Shown: positions 1 through 9,225 of the stretch, in pieces
Position numbering within the stretch: the stretch's first letter is position 1
How the letters are laid out: each line of letters starts with the position of its first letter
Assembly: GCA_017880945.1 (NCBI GenBank)
Contig: JADGRM010000074.1
Span: forward strand, 1-9,225
From: Gallionella sp.
GTDB lineage: Bacteria > Pseudomonadota > Gammaproteobacteria > Burkholderiales > Gallionellaceae
Direction of reading: 5' to 3'
Length of the DNA stretch: 9,225 bases
Notes under the pieces: generated by a model
The model's database searches: none
What the model saw: only the letters and a program-made list of their open reading frames with translations
Told to the model about the DNA's origin: nothing
Made by a program: the position numbers and the translations under genes

Positions 1-1372
1 CAAAGATCACTTTTTCGCGCAGTGTCAAGTCGGTGAGTTCGGCGACATGATGGTTGGCGACTGCGCCGAAAATCACGCGCTTGTACATCCAAAGCGTGTA
101 GGCCGCGCCGAAGACCAGCGTGGTCGCTGCGGCAAATGCATACCAGAAATTCGTTTTCACCGCGCCGAGGATCACCATGAATTCACCGACGAACGCGCTG
201 GTGCCGGGCAGTCCGCTGTTGGCCATCGCGAACAGCATGAAGAATGCGGCGAACACCGGCATCGTGTTGGCCACGCCGCCGTAATCGGCGATGTTGCGGG
301 AATGCATGCGGTCATACAGCACCCCGATACACAGGAACAGCGCGCCGGCAACGAAACCGTGCGAGATCATCTGCAGCAGCGCGCCTTCCATGCCGTAGCT
401 GTTAAAGATGAACAATCCCAGCGTGACGAAGCCCATGTGCGATATCGATGAATACGCCACCAGTTTCTTCATGTCGGTCTGGGCCAGTGCCACAAGACCG
501 ATATACACCACCGCGATCAGCGACAGCGCGATCATCACTCCGGCCAAACGATGGCTGGCATCCGGCACGATGGGCAGGGAGAAACGCAGAAAACCATAGG
601 CACCCACCTTCAGCATGATCGCCGCCAGAATCACCGACCCGCCGGTAGGCGCTTCGACGTGGGCATCCGGCAACCAGGTATGCAACGGAAACATCGGCAC
701 TTTCACCGCGAAGGCGAAGAAAAAAGCGATGAAGATCAGAATCTGCGCAGTCATCGGCAGCACGACCTGATGGAAATCAAGTATCTCGAAGCTGCCGCCG
801 GACTGGTTGTAAAGATAGATCAACGCCACCAGCATCAGCAGCGAACCGAGCAAGGTGTAGAGGAAGAATTTGACCGCCGCATACACGCGGTTCGGGCCTC
901 CCCACACGCCGATGATCAGGAACATCGGGATCAGCATGGCTTCCCAGAACACATAGAACAGCACGGCATCCAGCGCGGCGAACACGCCGATCATGGTGCC
1001 GGACATGATCAGGAAGGAAGCCATATATTGCGCGACGCGTTTCTCGATCACGCGCCATCCGGCCAGAACCACAATCGGGGTGAAGAAAGAAGTGAGCAGG
1101 ATAAACAACACCGAGATGCCATCCACGCCGAGGTGGTAATGGATGTTGAAACGTGCGATCCAGTTGTGCATCTCGACGAACTGCATCTCCGAGGTATCGC
1201 GCGCAAAACCGGTATACAGCGGGATCGTGATCAGAAAACCGAGCACTGAGCCGACCATGGCCAGGATGCGCGCCAGCGGTGCGTTTTTGTCGTCGCCGGT
1301 GGCCAACACCAGTATGCCGAAGATGATCGGCAACCAGATCGCGATGCTAATTATGGGTAATCCAAAAATCAT
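1..1372 (-). CDS. nuoM: NADH-quinone oxidoreductase subunit M, N-terminal part (cut by window edge)
   Basis: NuoM is the middle antiporter-like pumping subunit of the membrane arm (ND4 homologue). The frame is open from the ATG at 1372 to the left edge, giving 457 residues of an expected 490-500, so only the C-terminus is missing. The start is supported by AAGGAA seven bases upstream and by the hydrophobic N-terminus MIFGLPIISIAIWLPIIFG. The family motif FHYHLGVDGIS appears as NIHYHLGVDGIS at about 76-87. Conserved pump residues are E144 (FYVFWEAMLIPM, same number as in E. coli) and K224 (AFAVKVPMFPLHTWLPDAHVEAP). DMKKLVAYSSISHMGF and GLPGTSAFVGEF further on are typical of the ND4 family. It is the last gene visible; nuoN is expected next. 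The longer gap from nuoL and its own strong ribosome site suggest that translation starts independently here. Confidence 0.98.
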   Translation of the reverse strand, partial: MIFGLPIISIAIWLPIIFGILVLATGDDKNAPLARILAMVGSVLGFLITIPLYTGFARDTSEMQFVEMHNWIARFNIHYHLGVDGISVLFILLTSFFTPIVVLAGWRVIEKRVAQYMASFLIMSGTMIGVFAALDAVLFYVFWEAMLIPMFLIIGVWGGPNRVYAAVKFFLYTLLGSLLMLVALIYLYNQSGGSFEILDFHQVVLPMTAQILIFIAFFFAFAVKVPMFPLHTWLPDAHVEAPTGGSVILAAIMLKVGAYGFLRFSLPIVPDASHRLAGVMIALSLIAVVYIGLVALAQTDMKKLVAYSSISHMGFVTLGLFIFNSYGMEGALLQMISHGFVAGALFLCIGVLYDRMHSRNIADYGGVANTMPVFAAFFMLFAMANSGLPGTSAFVGEFMVILGAVKTNFWYAFAAATTLVFGAAYTLWMYKRVIFGAVANHHVAELTDLTLREKVIF

Positions 1373-1487
1373 GCTGTTGTTCCTTCATTATAATTCCAAC
1401 CCAACCCATCCCGGCCACTCCTGGCAAGCATGCACTGGGCTTGTCTAAACGGATTAGCCAGGTGGACTGAGGAGGTTGGGTTTGGTT
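1373..1487 (-). promoter_or_regulatory. nuoL-nuoM intercistronic region with a potential long imperfect hairpin
   Basis: This 115-base gap is the only sizeable non-coding stretch in the window. On the transcribed strand, AACCCAACC (plus 1474-1482) pairs perfectly with GGTTGGGTT (plus 1398-1406), and two more pairs follow across a one-base bulge (1484-1485 with 1396-1397). Inside, CCACCTGGC (1457-1465) pairs with GCCAGGAGTGG (1415-1425) apart from a two-base bulge. Together they form a long imperfect stem spanning about 1396-1485 with an apical loop of some 31 bases. No U-run follows, so it does not look like a Rho-independent terminator. The nuoM ribosome site AAGGAA (plus 1380-1385) lies just after the hairpin, seven bases before the ATG. 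The structure might affect RNA processing, stability or nuoM translation; this function is inference. Confidence 0.5.
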
Positions 1488-3506
1488 TTATTCAAGCCAG
1501 TTCCGCACCGTCAGCAACACGAACACGCCGATGATCATGGAAAATGCATAGTGATAAATATAGCCGGACTGAAGACGCCGCAGCACCCCGGAAAACAATC
1601 CGACCAGTTTCGCCGTACCATTCACCATCATCCCATCGATCAGCTTCACATCGCCGAATTTCCACAGAAAACGGCTCGCGCCTCGCGCGCCTCCGGCAAA
1701 GAACCAATCGTTGAAACGGTCGAAATAATATTTGTTATCCAACAGTGTGTAGATTGCATGGAAACGCTTTTGGAGAGCAGCCGGAATGTCCGGGCGCTTC
1801 ATATAGAAAAACCACGCGGTTACGACACCGGACAAAGCAATCCAAACCGGAAATTCCTGCACTACGTGCACAACCATTGCGAACGGCCCCTGAAACTCAC
1901 TTGCCAACTCCGCCATGCCAGGATGTTCAATTGAAATGTAAATGGCTTCTTTAAAATAGTTGCCAAACAAAATCGGTTCGATGGTGATGTAACCGATGAA
2001 TACCGATGGGATAGCCAGCAGAATCAGCGGCAGTGTAACTACCCATGGCGATTCGTGCGGCTTCTGTCCCGGCGCGAGACCGTGGTGGTGATCCGCAGAC
2101 ACCTCTTCGTCTGCATGATCGCCATTGTGATCATGGTGTGCTTTGCCGAAGCGCTCCTTGCCGTGAAACACCAGGAAGTACATGCGGAAGGTATAGAAGG
2201 CGGTGACGAACACCCCTGCCACCACGGCGAAATAGGCGAAGCCGGCACCCGGCAAGTTCGATATCTCGACTGCCTCGATGATGCTGTCCTTGGAATAAAA
2301 ACCGGAGAAGAACGGTGTGCCGATCAAGGCCAGCGAGCCAACCAGAAAAGTGATCCAGGTGATCGGCATGTATTTCCTGAGACCGCCCATGTTGCGGATG
2401 TCCTGGTCGTGGTGCATGGCGATGATCACGCTTCCGGCGGCCAGAAACAACAGCGCCTTGAAGAAGGCGTGGGTCATCAGGTGAAAAATCGCCGCCGAAT
2501 AAGCGGAGGCACCCAGCGCCACGGTCATGTAGCCGAGTTGCGACAAGGTTGAATAGGCGATGACTCGCTTGATGTCGTTCTGGATCATGCCGAGGAAACC
2601 CATGAACAGTGCGGTGATCGCGCCGATCACCATCACAAACGACAGTGCCGTATCGGACAACTCGAACAGCGGCGACATGCGTGCCACCATGAAGATACCG
2701 GCCGTCACCATGGTCGCGGCGTGGATCAGCGCGGAAATCGGGGTCGGGCCTTCCATCGAATCGGGCAGCCACACATGCAGCGGGAACTGCGCAGACTTGC
2801 CCATCGCGCCGATGAACAGCAGGATGCATATCGCAGTCAACAGCCCCACCGTCATGCCGGGAATGGGTGCCAGATCTTTGGCGTGACTGGCCGCCTTGGC
2901 GAATACTTCATCGTATTGCAGCGTGCCGAATACCATCAGCACCAGGGCAATTCCGAGCAGGAAGCCGAAGTCGCCGACACGATTCACCAGAAATGCTTTC
3001 AGGTTGGCGTAAATCGCGGTCGGCCGGTCGTACCAGAAACCGATCAGCAGGTAGGAAACCAGCCCAACCGCTTCCCAGCCGAAGAACAATTGCATGAAAT
3101 TGTTGGCCATCACCAGCATCAGCATCGAGAAGGTGAACAGCGAGATGTAGCTGAAAAAACGCTGATAGCCCGAGTCTTCTTTCATATAGCCGATGGTGTA
3201 GATGTGCACCATCAGCGACACGAAGGTGACCACCAGCATCATCAGGACCGTCAGTCTATCGATCAGGAAGCCGACCTGGAAGCTGGTATCGCCCGAGGTC
3301 AGCCAGGTATAGACCGAACCGTTGAACGTATGCCCATCCTGCACATCGTCGAATATCGCCAGCGAGGCAAAGAACGAGACGGCCACCAGCGCGATGGTGA
3401 TGCGATGCGACCAGGTGCGTCCCAGCAATTTTCCGAACAGGCCGGTGACGATTGCGCCGGCCAGCGGAGCCAGGGGAACCAGCAAATAGAAGCTTAGCAT
3501 GTTCAT
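1488..3506 (-). CDS. nuoL: NADH-quinone oxidoreductase subunit L (distal antiporter-like pump)
   Basis: NuoL is the distal Mrp-antiporter-like pumping subunit (ND5 homologue). A long lateral helix near its C-terminus runs along the membrane arm. The product is 672 residues from the ATG at 3506 (MNML, as in E. coli NuoL). The frame extends one codon further to a TTG, and another ATG two codons downstream sits at a better distance from AAAGG, so the exact start is uncertain by a few residues. Conserved pump residues are visible: E145 in FFGWEAVGL and K237 in GAMGKSAQFPLHVWLPD. SALIHAATMVTAG, LTHAFFKALLFL-type and GFYSKD motifs follow. A His/Asp/Glu-rich loop occupies about 455-475. The C-terminal part (about 575-672) holds the amphipathic stretch and final membrane helix. 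At 672 residues it is longer than E. coli NuoL (613), in part through this loop. Confidence 0.98.
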   Translation of the reverse strand: MNMLSFYLLVPLAPLAGAIVTGLFGKLLGRTWSHRITIALVAVSFFASLAIFDDVQDGHTFNGSVYTWLTSGDTSFQVGFLIDRLTVLMMLVVTFVSLMVHIYTIGYMKEDSGYQRFFSYISLFTFSMLMLVMANNFMQLFFGWEAVGLVSYLLIGFWYDRPTAIYANLKAFLVNRVGDFGFLLGIALVLMVFGTLQYDEVFAKAASHAKDLAPIPGMTVGLLTAICILLFIGAMGKSAQFPLHVWLPDSMEGPTPISALIHAATMVTAGIFMVARMSPLFELSDTALSFVMVIGAITALFMGFLGMIQNDIKRVIAYSTLSQLGYMTVALGASAYSAAIFHLMTHAFFKALLFLAAGSVIIAMHHDQDIRNMGGLRKYMPITWITFLVGSLALIGTPFFSGFYSKDSIIEAVEISNLPGAGFAYFAVVAGVFVTAFYTFRMYFLVFHGKERFGKAHHDHNGDHADEEVSADHHHGLAPGQKPHESPWVVTLPLILLAIPSVFIGYITIEPILFGNYFKEAIYISIEHPGMAELASEFQGPFAMVVHVVQEFPVWIALSGVVTAWFFYMKRPDIPAALQKRFHAIYTLLDNKYYFDRFNDWFFAGGARGASRFLWKFGDVKLIDGMMVNGTAKLVGLFSGVLRRLQSGYIYHYAFSMIIGVFVLLTVRNWLE

Positions 3507-3508
3507 CA
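3504..3508 (-). promoter_or_regulatory. nuoK stop / nuoL start overlap (TGATG)
   Basis: The TGA of nuoK (3508-3506) shares its last base with the ATG of nuoL (3506-3504). AAAGG a few bases upstream, inside the end of nuoK, can act as ribosome site. The arrangement suggests translational coupling of the two membrane subunits. Confidence 0.7.
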
Positions 3509-3811
3509 ACCTTTCAAACTGTCGAGATCGTCGACGTTGATGGTGTTCAGGTTACGGAACAGCACCACCAGAATCGCCAAGCCGATGGCCGCTTCGGCAG
3601 CGGCCACGGTGAGAATAAAGAACACGAATATCTGTCCGGCGGTATCGTTCAGATAATGAGAGAACGCCACGAAGTTGGTATTCACCGCCAACAACATCAT
3701 TTCGATCGCCATCAACAGCACGATCAGATTCTTGCGGTTCAGAAAAATGCCGACCACGCTGATGGCAAACAGCACGGCGCTCAGAACGAGATAATGCGAC
3801 AGTGTTAACAT
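3506..3811 (-). CDS. nuoK: NADH-quinone oxidoreductase subunit K
   Basis: NuoK is the smallest membrane subunit (ND4L homologue), with three transmembrane helices. It carries two buried glutamates needed for proton transfer between NuoJ and NuoN. The start chosen is the internal ATG giving MLTLSHYLVL, because it yields exactly 101 residues, the standard NuoK length, and has GGGAG eight bases upstream. The same frame stays open upstream to 3952, but that part overlaps nuoJ coding sequence and has no NuoK similarity. The key glutamates are E37 (LLMAIEMMLLAVN) and E73 (TVAAAEAAIGLAI), matching E36 and E72 of E. coli. The TGA stop shares one base with the ATG of nuoL (TGATG), so the two genes are probably translationally coupled. 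Confidence 0.97.
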   Translation of the reverse strand: MLTLSHYLVLSAVLFAISVVGIFLNRKNLIVLLMAIEMMLLAVNTNFVAFSHYLNDTAGQIFVFFILTVAAAEAAIGLAILVVLFRNLNTINVDDLDSLKG

Positions 3812-3833
3812 TCTTCCTGCTCCCTGGATTTTT

Positions 3834-4460
3834 TTAGTCTTTACGTTCTGACGGGTGCCCGGCCACAAGTTTTTCGGACTGCATCGCAACGATACGCAAG
3901 CGATCCGCCTTCTTGACCGCGACCTGATCCGACACCACCTGCGATTTGGCATCCTTGCGGCGGCGCAAAGTCAGCGCAATCGCGGCGATCATCGCCACCA
4001 GCAGGATCACTGCGGCAATCTCGAACGGGTAGACATAGTCGGTATAGATCAACCGCCCCAGTTCTTTGGTGTTGCTGTAATCTGCTGCATGTTTGACGGC
4101 GACCACACCGGTGGAAGTCTCATGCGAGCCCAACACCCAGATCATCTCGAACGCCATCAGGCCGGCCAATGCCGCACCGAACGGCAACCATCGCCAGAAA
4201 CCCTCGCGCAGCTTTACCAGATTGATATCCAGCATCATCACCACGAACAGGAACAACACCATCACCGCACCGACGTATACCAGCACCAGCGTGATGGCGA
4301 GAAATTCGGCTTCCAGCAGCAGCCAGATGCCGGCGGAACTGATGAACGCCAGCACCAGGAACAGCACGGCATGCACCGGATTGCGCGCGGTGATCACGCG
4401 CAATGCCGAGAACACGATCAACGCCGCGAACATATAAAACACGATGGTTTCAAAATTCAT
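3834..4460 (-). CDS. nuoJ: NADH-quinone oxidoreductase subunit J
   Basis: NuoJ is a small membrane subunit (ND6 homologue) at the join between NuoH and the pumping subunits. Movements of its helix TM3 are thought to couple quinone chemistry to proton pumping. The product has 208 residues with five hydrophobic segments. The best signature is the TM2-TM3 region at about 26-78 (NPVHAVLFLVLAFISSAG, then LEAEFLAITLVLVYVGAVMV), which holds the conserved Glu and Tyr/Gly residues of the family. After the last membrane segment (about 146-163) a basic, polar tail of roughly 45 residues begins with RRRKDAK. This makes it longer than E. coli NuoJ (about 184), with the difference in the tail. The ATG start has GAGGG about eight bases upstream. 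The stop lies 22 bases before nuoK. Confidence 0.97.
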   Translation of the reverse strand: MNFETIVFYMFAALIVFSALRVITARNPVHAVLFLVLAFISSAGIWLLLEAEFLAITLVLVYVGAVMVLFLFVVMMLDINLVKLREGFWRWLPFGAALAGLMAFEMIWVLGSHETSTGVVAVKHAADYSNTKELGRLIYTDYVYPFEIAAVILLVAMIAAIALTLRRRKDAKSQVVSDQVAVKKADRLRIVAMQSEKLVAGHPSERKD

Positions 4461-4492
4461 TAACTTGCCCTCTATCCTTCTTTTCGGCCTGC

Positions 4493-4981
4493 TTATCGGT
4501 ACTTGGCGTCCGCCGCTCTGTCTTTGGCGATCTGCTCTTCATATTTATCGCCTATCGCCAGCAACATGTCCTTGGTGTAATACAAATCACCGCGCTTTTC
4601 GCCGTGATATTCGAATATACGCGTCTCGACGATCGCGTCCACCGGGCAGGATTCTTCGCAAAAGCCGCAGAAGATGCACTTGGTCAGGTCGATGTCGTAT
4701 TGCGTGGTGCGCCGTGTGCCGTCCTCGCGTTCGGCCACTTCGATCTTGATCGCCAGCGCCGGACACACCGCCTCGCACAGCTTGCAACCGATGCATCGCT
4801 CTTCGCCATTGGCATAGCGGCGCTGTGCGTGCAGGCCGCGGAAGCGGAAGCTCTGCGGGGTCTTTTCTTCGGGAAACTGCACGGTGATCTTGCGCGCGAA
4901 GAAATACCGCCCGGTCACTGCCATGCCTTTGACCAGCTCATAGAGCAGGAAGGTCTTGAAGAAGTCTTTGATCATTTGCAT
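4493..4981 (-). CDS. nuoI: NADH-quinone oxidoreductase subunit I (two [4Fe-4S] clusters)
   Basis: NuoI is an 8Fe ferredoxin-like subunit. It carries clusters N6a and N6b and hands electrons from NuoG towards N2 in NuoB, next to the membrane. The product has 162 residues, the usual length for proteobacteria. Two CxxCxxCxxxC motifs are intact: C63, C66, C69 and C73 (ERCIGCKLCEAVCP), and C102, C105, C108 and C112 (KCIFCGFCEESCP). The N-terminal amphipathic segment (FLLYELVKGMAVTGRYFFAR) and the PEEKTPQSFRFRG stretch are characteristic of the family. The start used is ATG with a GGAG site nine bases upstream; an in-frame ATG two codons later (MIKDFF) is a possible alternative. nuoJ starts 32 bases after the stop. 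Confidence 0.98.
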   Translation of the reverse strand: MQMIKDFFKTFLLYELVKGMAVTGRYFFARKITVQFPEEKTPQSFRFRGLHAQRRYANGEERCIGCKLCEAVCPALAIKIEVAEREDGTRRTTQYDIDLTKCIFCGFCEESCPVDAIVETRIFEYHGEKRGDLYYTKDMLLAIGDKYEEQIAKDRAADAKYR

Positions 4982-4999
4982 ATTCGTTTTCTCCGTCCT

Positions 5000-6069
5000 T
5001 TACCAGACCCAGAGCGAGGTCTGCATCCATACCGCGATCACCACCACCCAGATGATGGTAAGCGGAATAAACACCTTCCAACCGAGACGCATGAGCTGGT
5101 CATAACGGTAACGCGGAAAAGTCGCGCGGAACCACAGGAACAACAACAGGATGAAGGAGACCTTGCCCAGCAGCCAGATGAAGCTGTCCGGCAGGAACGG
5201 CACAGGCGACAACCATCCGCCCAGGAACAAGATCGAAGTCAGGAAGGCGATCAGGATCATGTTGGCATATTCAGCCAAGAAGAACACCGCGAACGCCATG
5301 CCGGAATATTCCACATGGAATCCAGCGACGATCTCTGACTCGCCTTCCGCCATGTCGAACGGCGACCGGTTGGTTTCCGCCACGCCGGAAATCAGGTACA
5401 CCATGAACATCGGGAACAGCGGGATCACATACCAGTTCAGCGCCCCCAGGCTGCCGTGCTGGCCGCGCACGATCTCGGTCAGATTCATGCTTTGCGAGGC
5501 CATCAGCACGCACACCAGCGCGAAGCCCATCGCGATCTCGTACGACACGATCTGCGCCGCAGAGCGTACCGCACCGAGGAAAGCATACTTGGAGTTGGAT
5601 GCCCAACCGGCAATGATGATGCCGTATATTCCCAGCGAGGTCATCGTAAGGATATACAGCAGCCCGGCATTGACATTGGCCAGCGCCATCCCTTCGCTGA
5701 ATGGCACGACTGCCCAGGCCGCCAGCGCCGGAGCAAAGGCCATGATGGGAGCAATAACGAACAGGAATTTGCTTGATCCGCTCGGTATGATGATTTCCTT
5801 GAGGAACAATTTCAAGCCGTCGGCGATCGGTTGCAGCAGCCCGAAATAGCCGACGCGGTTCGGGCCGATACGGATCTGCATGTAGCCGATGACCTTGCGC
5901 TCGGCCAATGTCAGATAGGCGACCGCACCCAAGAGAGGCAATATGATCGCGAAGATCTTGGCCACCGTCCACAACAGCGGCCAGACCGGCTGGATGTAAC
6001 CCCACATCAAGTCCCAGAGCCCGAACAGGTCCCAGAACCATTGGAAGAAATGCAGTATTTGGGCTTCCA

Positions 6070-6073
<4 letters not shown>
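5000..6073 (-). CDS. nuoH: NADH-quinone oxidoreductase subunit H (membrane arm, quinone site)
   Basis: NuoH is the membrane subunit that joins the peripheral and membrane arms. It forms much of the quinone-binding chamber and the first part of the proton path. The product has 357 residues, rather longer than E. coli NuoH (about 325), with many hydrophobic helices and an N-terminal extension rich in Trp and Phe. Family signatures are clear: AERKVIGYMQIRIGPNRVG at about 57-75, ETNRSPFDMAEGESE at about 233-247 with its cluster of conserved acidic residues on the quinone-facing loop, and RYRYDQLMRLGWK at about 321-333. The chosen ATG overlaps the nuoG stop as ATGA. A second ATG directly follows and could serve instead, giving 356 residues. 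No strong ribosome site precedes it, so translation is probably coupled to nuoG. nuoI follows 18 bases after the stop. Confidence 0.98.
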
Positions 6074-8481
<2,408 letters not shown>

Positions 8482-8502
8482 TGCTCACCTAACCTGTCAA
8501 CT

Positions 8503-9225
8503 TCACACCAAACAGCGCTTATGTTCGATGTGATATTCAAATTCATCGCGGAAATGCCTGAGCATGCCCTGCACCGGCCACACTGCCGCCTCGCCCAATG
8601 CGCAAATGGTGCGCCCGGCGATGTTCTCGCCCAAACTCAACAACAAATCCAGATCTTCCTTGCGGCCTTCGCCGTGCTCGATGCGATGCACGATGCGATA
8701 CAGCCAGCCGGTGCCTTCACGGCACGGCGTACACTGCCCGCAGGATTCTTCATAATAGAAATAGGACAACCGCTCCAGCGCGCGCACCATGCAAGTCGTT
8801 TCATCCATCACGATCACCGCGCCGCTGCCCAGACCGGAACCCGCCTTGGTAATGGCATCAAAGTCCATGGTCAGGTCCATCATGATCCCGGCAGGCAACA
8901 CCGGCATCGACGAACCGCCCGGGATCACAGCCTTGAGCGTATGCCCGTGACGCACGCCGCCGGCCATTTCCAGCAACTTGCGGAACGGTGTGCCCAGGGG
9001 CACTTCGAAATTTCCGGGATTGTTCACATGACCGGACACGGAAAACAACTTCGTACCGCCATTGTTGGGCTTGCCCAATTCGAGGAATTTCTGGCCGCCG
9101 TGGTTGATGATGTAGGGAATGCTGGCAAAGGTTTCGGTGTTGTTGATCGTGGTCGGTTTGCCATACAGACCGAAGCTGGCCGGGAACGGCGGCTTGAAAC
9201 GCGGCTGCCCCTTCTTGCCTTCCAG
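8503..9225 (-). CDS. nuoF: NADH-quinone oxidoreductase subunit F, C-terminal part (cut by window edge)
   Basis: NuoF is the NADH-oxidising flavoprotein of complex I. It binds NADH and FMN at the tip of the peripheral arm in the cytoplasm and passes electrons to the [4Fe-4S] cluster N3. The visible 240 residues are the C-terminal part; the family is usually about 430 residues, so roughly the first 190 lie beyond the right edge. The fragment opens in a typical NuoF stretch (KPPFPASFGLYGKPTTINN). A soluble-ligand-binding-like beta-grasp segment follows (around fragment residues 60-95, VSGHVNNPGNFEVPLGT), then the N3 motif ESCGQCTPCREG, with Cys at fragment positions 162, 165 and 168 and the fourth Cys at 208 (TICALGEAAVWP). 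All four ligands are present and the frame is open throughout. It ends in TGA, 21 bases before nuoG. The identification is very secure; only the N-terminus is unseen. Confidence 0.98.
   Translation of the reverse strand: MEGKKGQPRFKPPFPASFGLYGKPTTINNTETFASIPYIINHGGQKFLELGKPNNGGTKLFSVSGHVNNPGNFEVPLGTPFRKLLEMAGGVRHGHTLKAVIPGGSSMPVLPAGIMMDLTMDFDAITKAGSGLGSGAVIVMDETTCMVRALERLSYFYYEESCGQCTPCREGTGWLYRIVHRIEHGEGRKEDLDLLLSLGENIAGRTICALGEAAVWPVQGMLRHFRDEFEYHIEHKRCLV

Noticed and set aside
551..1249. Long plus-strand open frame (232 codons) opposite nuoM, and similar ones at 2721-3497, 3855-4463, 4403-5338 and 6127-7074.
   Set aside because: They lie antisense to unmistakable nuo genes. Their products are rich in His, Gln, Arg and Glu, as expected from reading GC-rich genes backwards, and show no domain I recognise.
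1387..1392. TATAAT on the minus strand before nuoM, a perfect -10 hexamer.
   Set aside because: No -35-like hexamer lies at 16-19 bases; the nearest (TTGCCA) is 29 bases away. Transcription from it would begin inside or after the nuoM ribosome site. Probably chance.
3812..3952. N-terminal extension of nuoK upstream of the 3811 start (148 residues in total).
   Set aside because: It overlaps the end of nuoJ, has no membrane or NuoK character, and the internal ATG gives exactly the family length with a good ribosome site.

Overview
The window is a block of a bacterial nuo operon, which encodes the proton-pumping NADH:quinone oxidoreductase (respiratory complex I). All eight genes lie on the minus strand. 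In transcription order (right to left) they are the 3' part of nuoF, then complete nuoG, nuoH, nuoI, nuoJ, nuoK and nuoL, and the 5' part of nuoM. nuoF is cut by the right edge and nuoM by the left edge. The order F-G-H-I-J-K-L-M is the conserved 14-gene nuo order, so nuoA-E should lie beyond the right edge and nuoN beyond the left.

Organism: the proteins look proteobacterial, most likely betaproteobacterial. The reasons are the 162-residue NuoI, the NuoL with a histidine-rich loop, the separate NuoK of exactly 101 residues, and a NuoG without the extra N7 cluster ligands found in E. coli. G+C is roughly in the mid-50s percent by eye. A member of Nitrosomonadales (for example a Gallionella or Sideroxydans relative) would fit, but the genus is a guess.

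Layout: spacing is tight, with gaps of 21 (F-G), 18 (H-I), 32 (I-J) and 22 bases (J-K). There are stop/start overlaps at G-H (ATGA) and K-L (TGATG), which suggests one transcript with translational coupling. The exception is a 115-base gap between nuoL and nuoM that can fold into a long imperfect hairpin. No internal promoter, terminator, RNA gene, insertion sequence or CRISPR array was found.

How the genes work together: NuoF oxidises NADH (FMN and the N3 cluster). NuoG carries electrons through three Fe-S clusters, and NuoI passes them through two more towards quinone at the NuoH interface. NuoJ and NuoK (with A, H and N) and the antiporter-like NuoL and NuoM form the membrane arm that pumps ions.

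This is core metabolism, and I see no new multi-gene system. The one unexpected item is inside nuoG: a 90-bp segment (7076-7165) bounded by a perfect 11-bp inverted repeat and containing four tandem copies of a 7-bp unit. It inserts exactly 30 residues in frame into NuoG, and it looks like a small repeat element domesticated within an essential-type coding sequence.
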